A DNA stretch of 56,025 nt from Gammaproteobacteria bacterium (GTDB lineage Bacteria; Pseudomonadota; Gammaproteobacteria; Steroidobacterales; GCA-2729495). Shown here in pieces: positions 25,924 through 34,721 of this stretch. The notes beneath the pieces were generated by a model. That model made no database searches. It had not been told where the DNA came from and saw nothing but the letters and a program-made list of their open reading frames with translations. Positions within the stretch are counted from its first letter, which is position 1, and each line of letters begins with the position of its first letter. The stretch is from contig JASLMV010000014.1 of the NCBI GenBank assembly GCA_030746435.1, positions 25,580 through 81,604 of the forward strand. The letters run 5' to 3'. A program made the position numbers and the translations under genes.

Positions 25924-27135
25924 TCAGAAGACCTGGTCGTCGCCCGTGCGGCGTATGGGCTGCTGGCGCCGGTCAGCGCCCGAACGGCGTTCGGGACCCG
26001 CGTAGTCGGATTTACCGCCATCACGCCGGTCGGATGTGTTTCGCCTGTCCGCGGCAGATCGGCGACAGATCGAGCGGCGCAGGAAACGCATGACGCGCCA
26101 CGCGCGGCGTATCACCCAGTAATAAAGAATGCCGCCCACCAGGAAAATGGCGGCCAGGACGGAATCCGCAATTTCCAGGTAAACGCCGCCGAGCCCGATA
26201 ACCACACCGGCAACCGCGATTCCGGACATCAGCGTTACCGACTCACCAACGGAAAAGCCCGCCATCAAGAAAATATGGTGCAGGTGTTCGCGGTCAGCCC
26301 GAAATGGCGACTGTCGCTTCAGTAAGCGGCGAACCATCATGGCAACCGCATCGTAAACAGGCAGCATCAGGAACCACAGTGCAGCGGCCGGGCTGATGAC
26401 TCGTTCTTCGCCCTGCGAAAGGCAGATTGCGAGCCAGGACAGCGTCAGCCCCAACAACATGCTGCCGGCATCGCCGAGGAACACCCAGGCCTTCGGGCGC
26501 CATAGTGTCCTGAGATTGAACATCAGGAAGCTGATGACACAAGCTGCAAATACGACGATCAGGTGTTGATGGCCCGCACTGCCCCACAGTGTGTTCGCAA
26601 TCCCCAGACCCAGCAACGCGATAAGCGCAAGGCTGCCGCTCAGGCCATCGAGCCCGTCGCACATGTTCATGGCATTGATAACCCCGAGACAGGCAAAAAC
26701 CGTGAACGGCACGGCCATCCACCCGAGGTTAAATACCGATCCGTCTATATTGAGCTGGCCAACATCGGTCAACACGGTATTGCCGCCGAAGATCATAATC
26801 AGGCAGGCAACAATCTGCGCCAGAAAGCGGATCACCGGCGGCAGGTCTGCATAATCATCCCATGCACCAACCAGTATCAATACAAAAGCCGCGGCAAAAA
26901 ATGCAGGCAACGGCGTAGAGATAATGACCCCGGTTTGCCCAAGGCTGCTTTGCGTTGCCAGGGCGACGAGCGAGCCCACGAAAATTGCCATGCCGCCGAT
27001 GAGCGGAATATCGCCCGAATGAGTTTTGCGTCTGCTGGGAACGTCTACGAGCCCCACTGCAATCGCGAGCGGACGCAGCAAGATAATCAATACCGCGGTA
27101 GCTGCAAAAGCAAGTATAGGACCGACGAAGTTCAT
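25924..27135 (-). CDS. WecA/MraY-family undecaprenyl-phosphate sugar-1-phosphate transferase with Arg-rich tail
   Basis: Multi-pass membrane enzyme that starts glycan assembly by moving a sugar-1-phosphate (often GlcNAc-1-P) onto undecaprenyl phosphate. The 403-residue protein has about ten to eleven membrane helices. The catalytic motifs are GAWDDYADL (Asp93, Asp94), NMCDGLDGLSG (157-167) with the family Asp residues, WVFLGDAGSMLLG (Asp222), and REHLHHIF (283-290), the cytosolic His loop. The C-terminal 45 residues are unusual: highly charged, with DRR at 363-365, 369-371 and 388-390 and ERR at 382-384. It faces away from the Wza-like gene across a 371-bp gap. WecA is the closest functional model; the exact sugar is not known. 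Confidence 0.9.
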   Translation of the reverse strand: MNFVGPILAFAATAVLIILLRPLAIAVGLVDVPSRRKTHSGDIPLIGGMAIFVGSLVALATQSSLGQTGVIISTPLPAFFAAAFVLILVGAWDDYADLPPVIRFLAQIVACLIMIFGGNTVLTDVGQLNIDGSVFNLGWMAVPFTVFACLGVINAMNMCDGLDGLSGSLALIALLGLGIANTLWGSAGHQHLIVVFAACVISFLMFNLRTLWRPKAWVFLGDAGSMLLGLTLSWLAICLSQGEERVISPAAALWFLMLPVYDAVAMMVRRLLKRQSPFRADREHLHHIFLMAGFSVGESVTLMSGIAVAGVVIGLGGVYLEIADSVLAAIFLVGGILYYWVIRRAWRVMRFLRRSICRRSAADRRNTSDRRDGGKSDYAGPERRSGADRRQQPIRRTGDDQVF

Positions 27136-27506
27136 AAATGAAAGCTATTCGAAAACCGTTATTACATTTTATGGCCAACGCAGTATCGACCAAAAGAGCG
27201 CCATATTACGTGAAATTGCTCACACCGCAGCAAAGTCGACCGGGTCCGCCACAAACCAGCAGGCGGGCGGGCTGCAGGCTGATTACGCACCTTGCTGAAA
27301 GCCTCGGCAAGGCTTGATATAGTGCGTCGCAACAAGGATTGGGCCACCCTGGCCGCAGCCATTCGCAACCTGCCCTGCCCCGAACTGCAGGGCCACGGCT
27401 GTCACCGGACACGGAATGCAAACCCGGCATCGGCTAACATACCTGATATCTAGTAATATCCGCCGCTTGGCTATTACCCCATCCCGAAAATACTGAGATA
27501 ACAATA
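27136..27506. promoter_or_regulatory. Divergent intergenic region of the polysaccharide locus
   Basis: This 371-bp stretch separates the WecA-like gene from the Wza-like gene and must contain promoters for both. I see no coding frame of merit. A weak match to a sigma54 promoter lies at 27261-27276 (AGGCGGGCGGGCTGCA, with GG and GC correctly 10 bases apart). It would fit control by PrsR, but the -24 box is a poor match. No clear sigma70 promoter was found close to 27507. Confidence 0.35.
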
Positions 27507-28091
27507 ATGCTTAAGCACTTCCTCAAGAATAGAATTATCAGTTGCCTGGGCCTGTTGCTCGTATCCGGCTGGGCCGTGGCTGCCGACGAACCCGACCTGA
27601 GCATCGTCGACGACTACAAAGTCAACGCCGGCGATATCATCTATGTGTCGGTCTGGAAAGAGGAAGGCATGGAGGGCGAAGTGCTGATCCGGCCGGACGG
27701 CAAGTTCTCCTTCCCCCTGGCCGGCGACATCATGGCCAAGGGCCAAAGCATCGAAGATATACGGCGTATTTTGACGGAGCGGCTGTCCAGGTACATACCC
27801 GAACTGGTGGTCAGCGTCGCGATACTGCAGGTTGCCGGAAACAAGGTTTTTGTTATCGGGCAGGTGAACCGGCCCGGCGAGATCCTGGTTAATCCACAGA
27901 TCGACATATTACAGGCGCTGAGTATTGCCGGCGGTACCACTCCATTTGCCGAGGTCGAGGATATCAAGGTGCTCCGGCGAACCGACCAGGGGCTGATTAC
28001 CATACCGTTCAGTTACGGCGATATTGAGAAGGGCAAGAACCTGGAACAAAACATTATGCTCAAAGCCGGTGACGTGGTCGTCGTTCCCTGA
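27507..28091 (+). CDS. Wza-like polysaccharide export protein (PEP-CTERM/XrtA type)
   Basis: Periplasmic/outer-membrane polysaccharide export protein. The 194-residue product begins with a signal peptide (hydrophobic core CLGLLLVSGWAVA, likely cut after AVAA). No lipobox cysteine is present, unlike classic Wza. The export domain follows: DDYKVNAGDIIYVSVWKEE, VLIRPDGKFSFPLAGDI and SIEDIRRILTERLSRYIPE. A SLBB-type domain is next: KVFVIGQVNRPGEI, DILQALSIAGGTTPFA and NIMLKAGDVVVVP. The short length matches the export protein of exosortase-type EPS loci. Followed 33 bp later by the outer-membrane barrel gene, probably one operon. Confidence 0.88.
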   Translation: MLKHFLKNRIISCLGLLLVSGWAVAADEPDLSIVDDYKVNAGDIIYVSVWKEEGMEGEVLIRPDGKFSFPLAGDIMAKGQSIEDIRRILTERLSRYIPELVVSVAILQVAGNKVFVIGQVNRPGEILVNPQIDILQALSIAGGTTPFAEVEDIKVLRRTDQGLITIPFSYGDIEKGKNLEQNIMLKAGDVVVVP

Positions 28092-28124
28092 TCTCCTGTC
28101 TCCCGCCCTAAGCTATACGCCGGC

Positions 28125-29378
28125 ATGCAAACCACAACCCTTAGACTGATTCCTTTGTTTGCCACCGTCCTGTTTGCGGCCCCCCGGTCAGCGCTGGCGG
28201 ATGAGTGGATCGCCGAAGGTCGGTTAAGTTTTGGTGCGCGATATTCCGACAACCCGACAATGGTACCGGATGTGAATGACCCGGAAAGCACCCAGGGCAC
28301 CGTCAGCACGGCCGCGGTCGAATTCGAGCGACAGGCAGATAACAGGAACTATTCCATTCGCCCGCGTGTAACCCGCAACTGGTACCCGGACCGGGACCTG
28401 AAAGATGCCGAGCACACTAACCTGTACCTCGAGGGCAGCGCCGGGATTGCTTTTCTGCGATCACGCTGGAACATCGGATTCGATGTCAGCGACCAGGGTA
28501 TTCTGACTAGTGAGCAGGATGAATCGGCAAATTTTCTTAATGTCGATGATACGCGGCGATCGCTTTCTGTCACGCCCAGCGTCACCTTGAATCTGACCCC
28601 AAAAGATCAGCTCTCGGTGAACATGAGCGTAACCGATATCGATTTTGACGAGGAGTTCAACACTCGCTTTGACTACACATCAACGGGTGCTGGATTTTTC
28701 TACAATCGCTTAATTGACGAACGCCATTCACTAGGCGTAACCGCGTTTGTCAGCCGGTATCGGTCTGAAACGCTCTCTATGCCGGCAGATCCGATCGTAT
28801 TTGAGAATGACACGGATGGCCGTTCTTTTACCATCAACTATTCGTACAAATGGTCCGAAACAACCGCCCTGAAACTAGGTTTTGGTGAGCAAACCTCAGA
28901 CCTGGACTCACGAGCTTATGTGCGCAGTACAGGCATACCGCTGCCCTTTTCCCCGCAAACGAGCTCCTTCAGTTCCACGCAGTACAGCGTGACAGTCACC
29001 AACGAAACCGAACACGGCGCCTGGGATATCTCGACATCCCGAAGTGTCAACCCGAGTTCGACGGGTACACCCGTAGAAAGTTGGAGGGTAAGGTGGAATT
29101 ATGAGCGTCCTTTCACACCCAAGCTAACGGGGATCTTCAGGGTATTCTGGCAACGCCAGGAAGCCACCGGTGAGGCCCTTTCTCAATTACGCGGTGACAC
29201 CAGGTTTGTACGCACGAGCGTGGAGCTGTCGTGGAAGATTTCACGCAGGACGTATCTCGTATGGAACTACAGTTTCCGGCAGCGGAATTCCGAGTCCACG
29301 AATCTCGAAGGAGACCTCGTGAGAGACGCCACCAGCAACGAATTGGTATTCGGTGCACGCTACAAGTTCGGTATCTGA
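28125..29378 (+). CDS. Outer-membrane beta-barrel protein of an EPS locus
   Basis: A 417-residue protein with an N-terminal signal peptide (LIPLFATVLFAAPRSALA, cut before DEW). It is otherwise built of alternating amphipathic strands with aromatic girdles (for example FEYTSTGAGFFYN-like FDYTSTGAGFFYNRL, RVRWNYERPFTPKLTG, YLVWNYSFRQRNSEST), ending ELVFGARYKFGI. This is the pattern of a porin-like barrel. Size, signal and position after the Wza-like gene resemble the barrel protein of PEP-CTERM-associated EPS loci, and it may be the outer-membrane exit or anchor for the polymer. No strong ribosome site precedes the ATG. Family assignment is by resemblance and context. Confidence 0.75.
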   Translation: MQTTTLRLIPLFATVLFAAPRSALADEWIAEGRLSFGARYSDNPTMVPDVNDPESTQGTVSTAAVEFERQADNRNYSIRPRVTRNWYPDRDLKDAEHTNLYLEGSAGIAFLRSRWNIGFDVSDQGILTSEQDESANFLNVDDTRRSLSVTPSVTLNLTPKDQLSVNMSVTDIDFDEEFNTRFDYTSTGAGFFYNRLIDERHSLGVTAFVSRYRSETLSMPADPIVFENDTDGRSFTINYSYKWSETTALKLGFGEQTSDLDSRAYVRSTGIPLPFSPQTSSFSSTQYSVTVTNETEHGAWDISTSRSVNPSSTGTPVESWRVRWNYERPFTPKLTGIFRVFWQRQEATGEALSQLRGDTRFVRTSVELSWKISRRTYLVWNYSFRQRNSESTNLEGDLVRDATSNELVFGARYKFGI

Positions 29379-29389
29379 AACCAGGCGGA

Positions 29390-30724
29390 TCAGCCTTCTA
29401 TAACCATCTCCGGCTGCACGTACTCCGTAGACCACTGCAGCCTGGGGCTGATGACACCGCTCGGCCGGCCCTCCCACCAGCCCGTGCCGAACTTGCCGGA
29501 ATCCCGGTCGATGACATTAAAAGCGATGATGTCGCGCTCGGTGAACGGCCGGTACTGTTCCCGTACCGAGCGCATAACGGCCCGCACATAGTGGGTGCCG
29601 CCGGCGAGCAAGCCACCGGGAATCCACGCGGTACTGATGTACCGTCCGACTTTGCGCGCGACCTTGTCCGCCGTTTCATCCGCGTCCGTAGTCGAGAACA
29701 GGTCAACGCCAGCATCGCTCACTATCGTGAAGTAGGGGCTCAGTACCTGCCCTCCTTCGAGCACATCGTAGGTAATCTGTATGCCAACAGGCGCATCGGC
29801 ATCGGCCGAGCCCAGCGGTGCGCCCGATTCCGCAACGATACGTATCGCCCTTAACCGCACCTTGTCATCTCCCGGAGCTGACTCCAGGTCCGACCACTCG
29901 CGGGCGGCTGCTTCGCCGTGGCCGCCGCTGACATGCGTATGCACGACGTCCGCAGCTGATCCATCCTGCACAATTTGTCCGCTGCGCAACAATAGCCCAC
30001 GGTCGCACAGGCGGGTAACGGCCGCCATGTTATGCGACACAAATAACACCGTCTTGCCGGCGCGGCCGGCATTACCCATCTGGTTCAGGCATTTGCGCTG
30101 AAATTCCGCATCGCCCACTGCCAGCACTTCATCGATGATGAGGATTTCCGGTTCGAGGTGCGCCATAACGGCAAAAGCCAGGCGCACCGACATGCCGCTT
30201 GAATAACGTTTCACGGGCGTATCGATAAACTTTTTGACACCGGAAAACTCAACAATCTCGTCGAACTTGCGGTCAACTTCCCTTTTACGCATTCCCAGTA
30301 TGGTGCTGTTCATGTAGATATTTTCCCGACCCGTCAGCTCAGGATGGAAGCCGGTGCCGACCTCAAGCAAACAGCTTACGCGGCCGCGGGTGACGCACCG
30401 GCCTTTAGTCGGCGGAGTTACGCGGGAAATAATTTTCAGGAGTGTCGATTTACCGGCACCGTTGGCCCCGACCAGGCCGACAACCTCGCCCGGTTCGACC
30501 TCAAAGCTTACATCCCGAAGCGCCCAGAGTATGTCGCCACCGGATTTCCTACCCTGCAGCTCCTCATCGGTGAACCGGTACAACGATCGATACTTTCGAT
30601 AATTATTGAGTGGCTTCTTGAGTAACCGCACGACAGCATTGTCATCTTTGGACACGAGATCAGATGCGCTGCCGATGCGGTACAGCTTGCTAATCTCGTC
30701 AACTAAGAGTGCTTTACCCGTCAC
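29390..30724 (-). CDS. Polysaccharide ABC exporter ATP-binding protein (Wzt-type, with C-terminal extension)
   Basis: ATPase subunit of a glycan exporter. The 444-residue product has an N-terminal segment typical of Wzt proteins (VDEISKLYRIG to GDILWALRDVSFEVEPGE). The nucleotide-binding domain follows: Walker A GANGAGKST near residue 89, signature VKRYSSGMSVRLAFAV, Walker B EILIIDEVLAVGD and switch FVSHNMAAV. A roughly 175-residue C-terminal domain is predicted to be a beta-sandwich like the Wzt carbohydrate-recognition domain, so the exporter may select a modified glycan end. The start is GTG 30724, 12 bp after the permease stop, with a weak ribosome site. Tail-to-tail with the barrel gene. 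Confidence 0.92.
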   Translation of the reverse strand: MTGKALLVDEISKLYRIGSASDLVSKDDNAVVRLLKKPLNNYRKYRSLYRFTDEELQGRKSGGDILWALRDVSFEVEPGEVVGLVGANGAGKSTLLKIISRVTPPTKGRCVTRGRVSCLLEVGTGFHPELTGRENIYMNSTILGMRKREVDRKFDEIVEFSGVKKFIDTPVKRYSSGMSVRLAFAVMAHLEPEILIIDEVLAVGDAEFQRKCLNQMGNAGRAGKTVLFVSHNMAAVTRLCDRGLLLRSGQIVQDGSAADVVHTHVSGGHGEAAAREWSDLESAPGDDKVRLRAIRIVAESGAPLGSADADAPVGIQITYDVLEGGQVLSPYFTIVSDAGVDLFSTTDADETADKVARKVGRYISTAWIPGGLLAGGTHYVRAVMRSVREQYRPFTERDIIAFNVIDRDSGKFGTGWWEGRPSGVISPRLQWSTEYVQPEMVIEG

Positions 30725-30736
30725 GTTAATAAGCGC

Positions 30737-31576
30737 CTAAATAACGTCCACGATCACGCGTTCCATGCGCCGGAAATATATGCCACCGGTAATGAACAGG
30801 AAGATGGTTACGGAAGCACTTGTCAACAATGAATCCCACATCATCGGGTGCCCCAGCAGGCAGGAACGAAAACCCTCTATGACGCCTACGAACGGATTCA
30901 GGATATAAAGGTCCCGGAACTCTGGCGGTATCTTTTCGCTCGGGTACATGACCGGTACCAGGTAAATGAATAACCGCATGAAGTAATTCATGACAATACG
31001 CACATCCCTGAAGCGTATCGCGAGCGACGACATCCACAAGGCGATCGACAGCGGTGTAAGCATCATCAGAAGAAAAACAAATGGCAGGTAAAGCATCTGC
31101 ATGTTGATGCCAACACCGTAGTACGTTAATACCGCAATAATCAGGATGGATGAAACGAGGAACGAGATCAGGCTGCCAACGATTGGCGTGATTAAAAATA
31201 TGGCCCGTGGAAAATATATTTTGCCCAGCAAATGGACGTTGGTAACCAGGCTGCCGCTCGCGCCGCTCATTGCGCTGGACATGTAGCTCCACGGAATGAC
31301 CGCAACCGTCGACAACAGCGGATAGGGGATACCCCCGGTGTCAACCGCTAGCAGGCCGCCAAAAATGAGTGAGAACACGAGGACCTGCACGGCCGGCTGA
31401 ACAATCGCCCAGGCTATACCGCCTATGCTTTGAGCGTAGGCCACCTTGACGCTACGCCAGATCATGAAGTAGAGCAGGTCACGATACCGGGCCAGTTCCC
31501 GCATATCGATAAAACCCCACGGGGCTACCGGTTCTATGACCGTCACATTAGTGTCTATATAACTCTGTTCACTCAT
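30737..31576 (-). CDS. Polysaccharide ABC exporter permease (Wzm-type)
   Basis: Membrane subunit partnering the downstream Wzt-type ATPase. The 279-residue protein has a short cytosolic N-terminus and six membrane helices. Family features include ELARYRDLLYFMIWRSVKVAYAQS-type entry (RYRDLLYFMIWRSVKVAY), GIAWAIVQPAVQVLVFS, PYPLLSTVAVIPWSYM, NVHLLGKIYFPRAIFLI, FRDVRIVMNYFMR and YILNPFVGVIEGFR. These are shared by Wzm/KpsM exporters of O-antigen and capsule. The ATG at 31576 is preceded by only 80 bp before the oppositely oriented tRNA-Val, so the promoter must lie in or across that tRNA region. Confidence 0.93.
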   Translation of the reverse strand: MSEQSYIDTNVTVIEPVAPWGFIDMRELARYRDLLYFMIWRSVKVAYAQSIGGIAWAIVQPAVQVLVFSLIFGGLLAVDTGGIPYPLLSTVAVIPWSYMSSAMSGASGSLVTNVHLLGKIYFPRAIFLITPIVGSLISFLVSSILIIAVLTYYGVGINMQMLYLPFVFLLMMLTPLSIALWMSSLAIRFRDVRIVMNYFMRLFIYLVPVMYPSEKIPPEFRDLYILNPFVGVIEGFRSCLLGHPMMWDSLLTSASVTIFLFITGGIYFRRMERVIVDVI

Positions 31577-31614
31577 AATCTGTCAGCCTGACCTTCGGGC
31601 CAATCTGCACTTTT

Positions 31615-31643
31615 TTGCCAGCTTCTGTCCGCGTGTGTAGGAT
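31615..31643 (+). promoter_or_regulatory. Promoter of tRNA-Val(CAC)
   Basis: TTGCCA (31615-31620), a 17-bp spacer and TAGGAT (31638-31643) form a good sigma70 promoter, placing the transcript start about 7 bp before the tRNA at 31657. Confidence 0.8.
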
Positions 31644-31656
31644 TGCGTTCCTTGAC

Positions 31657-31731
31657 GGGCGATTAGCTCAGCGGGAGAGCGCTGCCTTCACACGGCAGAA
31701 GTCACTGGTTCGATCCCAGTATCGCCCACCA
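31657..31731 (+). tRNA. tRNA-Val (anticodon CAC)
   Basis: A 75-nt gene with acceptor GGGCGAT pairing with ATCGCCC, D-arm AGCTCAGCGGGAGAGC, anticodon stem CTGCC/GGCAG with loop TTCACAC (anticodon CAC), T-arm ACTGGTTCGATCCCAGT and encoded CCA. It stands alone on the plus strand between the minus-strand wzm-like and ugd genes. No terminator hairpin was recognised directly after it. Confidence 0.96.
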
Positions 31732-31739
31732 TTTCTTAG

Positions 31740-33065
31740 TCAGTCACCCCTGCCAATCGCGTAATAGCGAATACCCAGCGCCTGCATCTGTGCAGGGTCG
31801 AAAATATTGCGACCGTCAATAATAACCGGCTCGGAAAGGGATGCGCATATGTGCGCAAAATCGGGACTGCGAAATTCCCGCCATTCGGTAGCAATAACAA
31901 GGGCATCGGCCCCTTCGACAGCATCTGCAGCCGATTCACATAAGTGCAAACCGTCGCGTTCGCCATAAATCCGGGCGGTTTCCTCACGGGCTACCGGGTC
32001 ATACGCACGGATACTCGCCCCGGCCTCCCAGCAGGCTTCCATAAAGGTGCGGCTGGGCGCTTCACGCATGTCATCGGTATTCGGCTTGAAGGCCAGTCCC
32101 CACAGGGCAATCGTCCTGCCCCTCAGCTTGTCGCCGAAATGCGTGGCCAGCTTCCTGAACAGCGTCTCCTTCTGCCTGTTGTTTACCCGCTCCACGGCCT
32201 CAACCAGTTCGGCCTTGTAGCCCTGCTCATTGGCTGCCCGGGCCAGCGCACGCACATCCTTTGGGAAACACGAGCCGCCGAAACCGCAACCAGGGTAAAT
32301 AAACTCATACCCTATGCGCGGGTCAGAGCCGATACCCACGCGGACCTGCTCGATATCCGCGCCCAGCTTCTCGGCAAGATTCGCGAGTTCATTGATAAAA
32401 CTGATTTTCGTCGCCAGCATCGCATTCGCTGCATACTTGGTAAGTTCCGCCGAGCGAACGTCGAGGAAAAATATCCGCTCGTGATTGCGGTTGAAAGGTT
32501 CGTACAGTGTTCGCAGCAGTTCCCTCGCCTTCTCGCTGTCGGCGCCGATAATTATGCGATCCGGTTTAGTAAAGTCGGCAACGGCCGCCCCTTCTTTCAG
32601 GAACTCGGGGTTTGAAGCAACGTCGAACTCCACATCCATACCCCGTGAGGCCAGCTGCTCTGCGACCGTTGCGCGAACCTTATCAGCGGTGCCGACCGGC
32701 ACGGTGGACTTGTTGACGATGAGCTTGTAGTCATCCATCTCTGCACCAATGGAATTGGCCACGGCAAGCACGTACTGCATATCGGCCGAGCCATCTTCGC
32801 CGGGCGGCGTGCCGACAGCTACAAATTGCAGCAGGCCGAAGTTCACACCTTCGGCAATGTCGGTTGTAAACTGCAGGCGCCCATCCGCGAGGTTTCGGCG
32901 GACGATCTCATCCAGCCCGGGTTCATAGATCGGCACCTCGCCCTTTTTAAGGCGGGCGACTTTTTCGGCATCTACGTCGACACACAGGACATGATTCCCT
33001 GTGTCGGCTATACAGGCGCCGGTTACCAGGCCGACATAGCCGGTCCCGTGCACAGTCAGATTCAT
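31740..33065 (-). CDS. ugd: UDP-glucose 6-dehydrogenase
   Basis: Oxidises UDP-glucose twice to UDP-glucuronate using NAD. The 441-residue protein shows the N-terminal NAD site [11 protein letters not shown] (6-16), the blocks [15 protein letters not shown] and [18 protein letters not shown] with the conserved Glu, [20 protein letters not shown] (Lys210), the catalytic Cys266 in [12 protein letters not shown], and the C-terminal UDP-binding domain ([17 protein letters not shown]). Last gene of a four-gene minus-strand nucleotide-sugar operon with pgi, the glucuronate epimerase and the tviB-like gene. Its stop lies 8 bp from tRNA-Val on the other strand. Confidence 0.95.
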   Translation of the reverse strand: MNLTVHGTGYVGLVTGACIADTGNHVLCVDVDAEKVARLKKGEVPIYEPGLDEIVRRNLADGRLQFTTDIAEGVNFGLLQFVAVGTPPGEDGSADMQYVLAVANSIGAEMDDYKLIVNKSTVPVGTADKVRATVAEQLASRGMDVEFDVASNPEFLKEGAAVADFTKPDRIIIGADSEKARELLRTLYEPFNRNHERIFFLDVRSAELTKYAANAMLATKISFINELANLAEKLGADIEQVRVGIGSDPRIGYEFIYPGCGFGGSCFPKDVRALARAANEQGYKAELVEAVERVNNRQKETLFRKLATHFGDKLRGRTIALWGLAFKPNTDDMREAPSRTFMEACWEAGASIRAYDPVAREETARIYGERDGLHLCESAADAVEGADALVIATEWREFRSPDFAHICASLSEPVIIDGRNIFDPAQMQALGIRYYAIGRGD

Positions 33066-33128
33066 AGCTAAACCATCCCCCGATGCCCTAATCTGGGCGC
33101 GAGTATAAACCGGCTGGACTTGAATTCG

Positions 33129-34697
33129 TTACGCAGGGCCTCGCCACTTGAGGATCTGCTTACCCAGGGGCGGCAGGTCACTGCCTGGGGCACCTTCGCC
33201 GGCCGTCAGGGTGGCTGCAATCTGCCTTGCCCCCAGCTTCCCGAGCTCGACACCCCACTGGTCGAAGGGGTTGATACCCCAGATCATGCTTTGCACAAAT
33301 ACAACGTGCTCGTACAACGCGACCAGCAGCCCGAGGTTATGCGGGTTCAGTTCACGCAACAGTATGACGAGAGATGACCGGTTACCCGGGTGCGCCTTAA
33401 ACGGCAATGCTGCATCGCTGTGGCCGTGCGCGAGTGCTTCGGCCTGGGCGAGCACGTTGGCCAGGCTTTGCAGCACCGCCTCCGGCGGCGATGAATCGGC
33501 GCCGTTAACCGTGGCAATGAAATCCGTGTGCGCAAATGCTGTTCCCTGGTGAAGCCACTGCGCATAGGAATGCTGCGCACTGGAACCCGCCCCGCCCCAC
33601 AGTGCAGCGCCGGTCTGATAATCCACCGGCGCCAGGTCCTGCCGGACAGCCTTACCCTCGCTCTCCATGAACAACTGCTGCAGATATGCCGGCAGTTTTT
33701 CAAGCCGCTGATCGTAGGGCAATACCACGTGATGCTCCATACCGAGGAAATTGCGGTTCCATATGCCCAGTAAAGCAAGCAAGCATGGGATATTGTGGCC
33801 CGGTTCGCTCGTCCGGAAATGCCGGTCCATACTTGCCCCACCGGCAAGCAGCTCGCGAAATGCCTCGCTGCCGATACGAATAGCTGCGGCCAGACCGACC
33901 GCGGACCACAGTGAATAGCGGCCGCCTACCCAGTCCCAGATACGAAAACACGAATCCTGCGCAATGCCGAATTCAATCGGCGCATCCACGTTGGCCGATA
34001 CGGCCGCAAAGTTCGTGGCAACGGCATCGGCCGGCAGTGACTGCAACAACCAGGCACGGGCCGAGTCCGCATTTAGCCGGGTCTCCAGGGTGCTGAAAGT
34101 CTTGGAGCAGACGATGAAAAGTGTTGCCGCAGGATTGGCGCCCTCGAGTGCGTTGCTGAGCTCCGTACCGTCAATGCCGGCAACGAATTCGACGTCCGGC
34201 CCGGCCCCGGATTGACCGCCCAGTGCGGCGACCAGCATGCGCGGCCCGAGGTCCGACCCCCCGATCCCGATATTCACGACACGCCTGATGGCTGCGCCGC
34301 CGAAACCAGTATGGCGACCGGAACGAACCGCGTCTGCGAATGCCAAAAAATGTTCCTGTTCTGCACCGACCTCGCGCGGGATCTCTTCCTGTGCCCGCAA
34401 ACTGGTATGCAGCGCCGCCCGGTTTTCGCTGACGTTTACCGTGGCGCCACCGAACAGGTCGTTTATGTGTTGCTCGAGCTCCAGTTGCCCCGCCAGTTCC
34501 GTTAGTAACTCCAGCGTACGGGCCGTCGCACGACAACGTGAAAAGTCGACGTACAGTCCTTCGAATTCTGCAGAAAAATTATCGAAACGGTCAGCCGCGG
34601 CCAACAATTCGGACAGCGTCACCGCAGCGAGTTCATCTGCGTGCTGCGTCAGCAATTCCCAGGCCGGGGCCGATCGCGGATCCTTATAAATCGTCAC
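33129..34697 (-). CDS. pgi: Glucose-6-phosphate isomerase
   Basis: Interconverts glucose 6-phosphate and fructose 6-phosphate. The 522-residue protein has the substrate loop NIGIGGSDLGPRMLVAAL, FIVCSKTFSTLET, WDWVGGRYSLWSAVGLA (first family signature) and GINPFDQWGVELGK (second signature), with catalytic Glu, His and Lys in their usual context. The start is GTG 34697; no suitable ATG is present and the ribosome site is weak. It sits 24 bp after the UDP-glucuronate epimerase and 63 bp before ugd, so here the glycolytic enzyme is embedded in a nucleotide-sugar operon, probably to feed hexose phosphates into polymer synthesis. Confidence 0.96.
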   Translation of the reverse strand: MTIYKDPRSAPAWELLTQHADELAAVTLSELLAAADRFDNFSAEFEGLYVDFSRCRATARTLELLTELAGQLELEQHINDLFGGATVNVSENRAALHTSLRAQEEIPREVGAEQEHFLAFADAVRSGRHTGFGGAAIRRVVNIGIGGSDLGPRMLVAALGGQSGAGPDVEFVAGIDGTELSNALEGANPAATLFIVCSKTFSTLETRLNADSARAWLLQSLPADAVATNFAAVSANVDAPIEFGIAQDSCFRIWDWVGGRYSLWSAVGLAAAIRIGSEAFRELLAGGASMDRHFRTSEPGHNIPCLLALLGIWNRNFLGMEHHVVLPYDQRLEKLPAYLQQLFMESEGKAVRQDLAPVDYQTGAALWGGAGSSAQHSYAQWLHQGTAFAHTDFIATVNGADSSPPEAVLQSLANVLAQAEALAHGHSDAALPFKAHPGNRSSLVILLRELNPHNLGLLVALYEHVVFVQSMIWGINPFDQWGVELGKLGARQIAATLTAGEGAPGSDLPPLGKQILKWRGPA

Positions 34698-34721
34698 ATT
34701 TATTCGTCTATCGCTCTCGCG

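Noticed and set aside
27407-27420. Sigma54-like sequence GGACACGGAATGCA upstream of the wza-like gene
   Set aside because: GG to GC spacing is nine bases, one short of that required, despite a good TGCA half.
31606-31620. Sigma54-like site upstream of the wzm-like gene (TGGCAAAAAAGTGCA on the minus strand)
   Set aside because: GG and GC are nine rather than ten bases apart, and the site overlaps the tRNA-Val -35 box.
22136-31731. Genomic island integrated at a tRNA gene
   Set aside because: No integrase, transposase or repeated attachment site is visible, and core genes such as gltX are interspersed.
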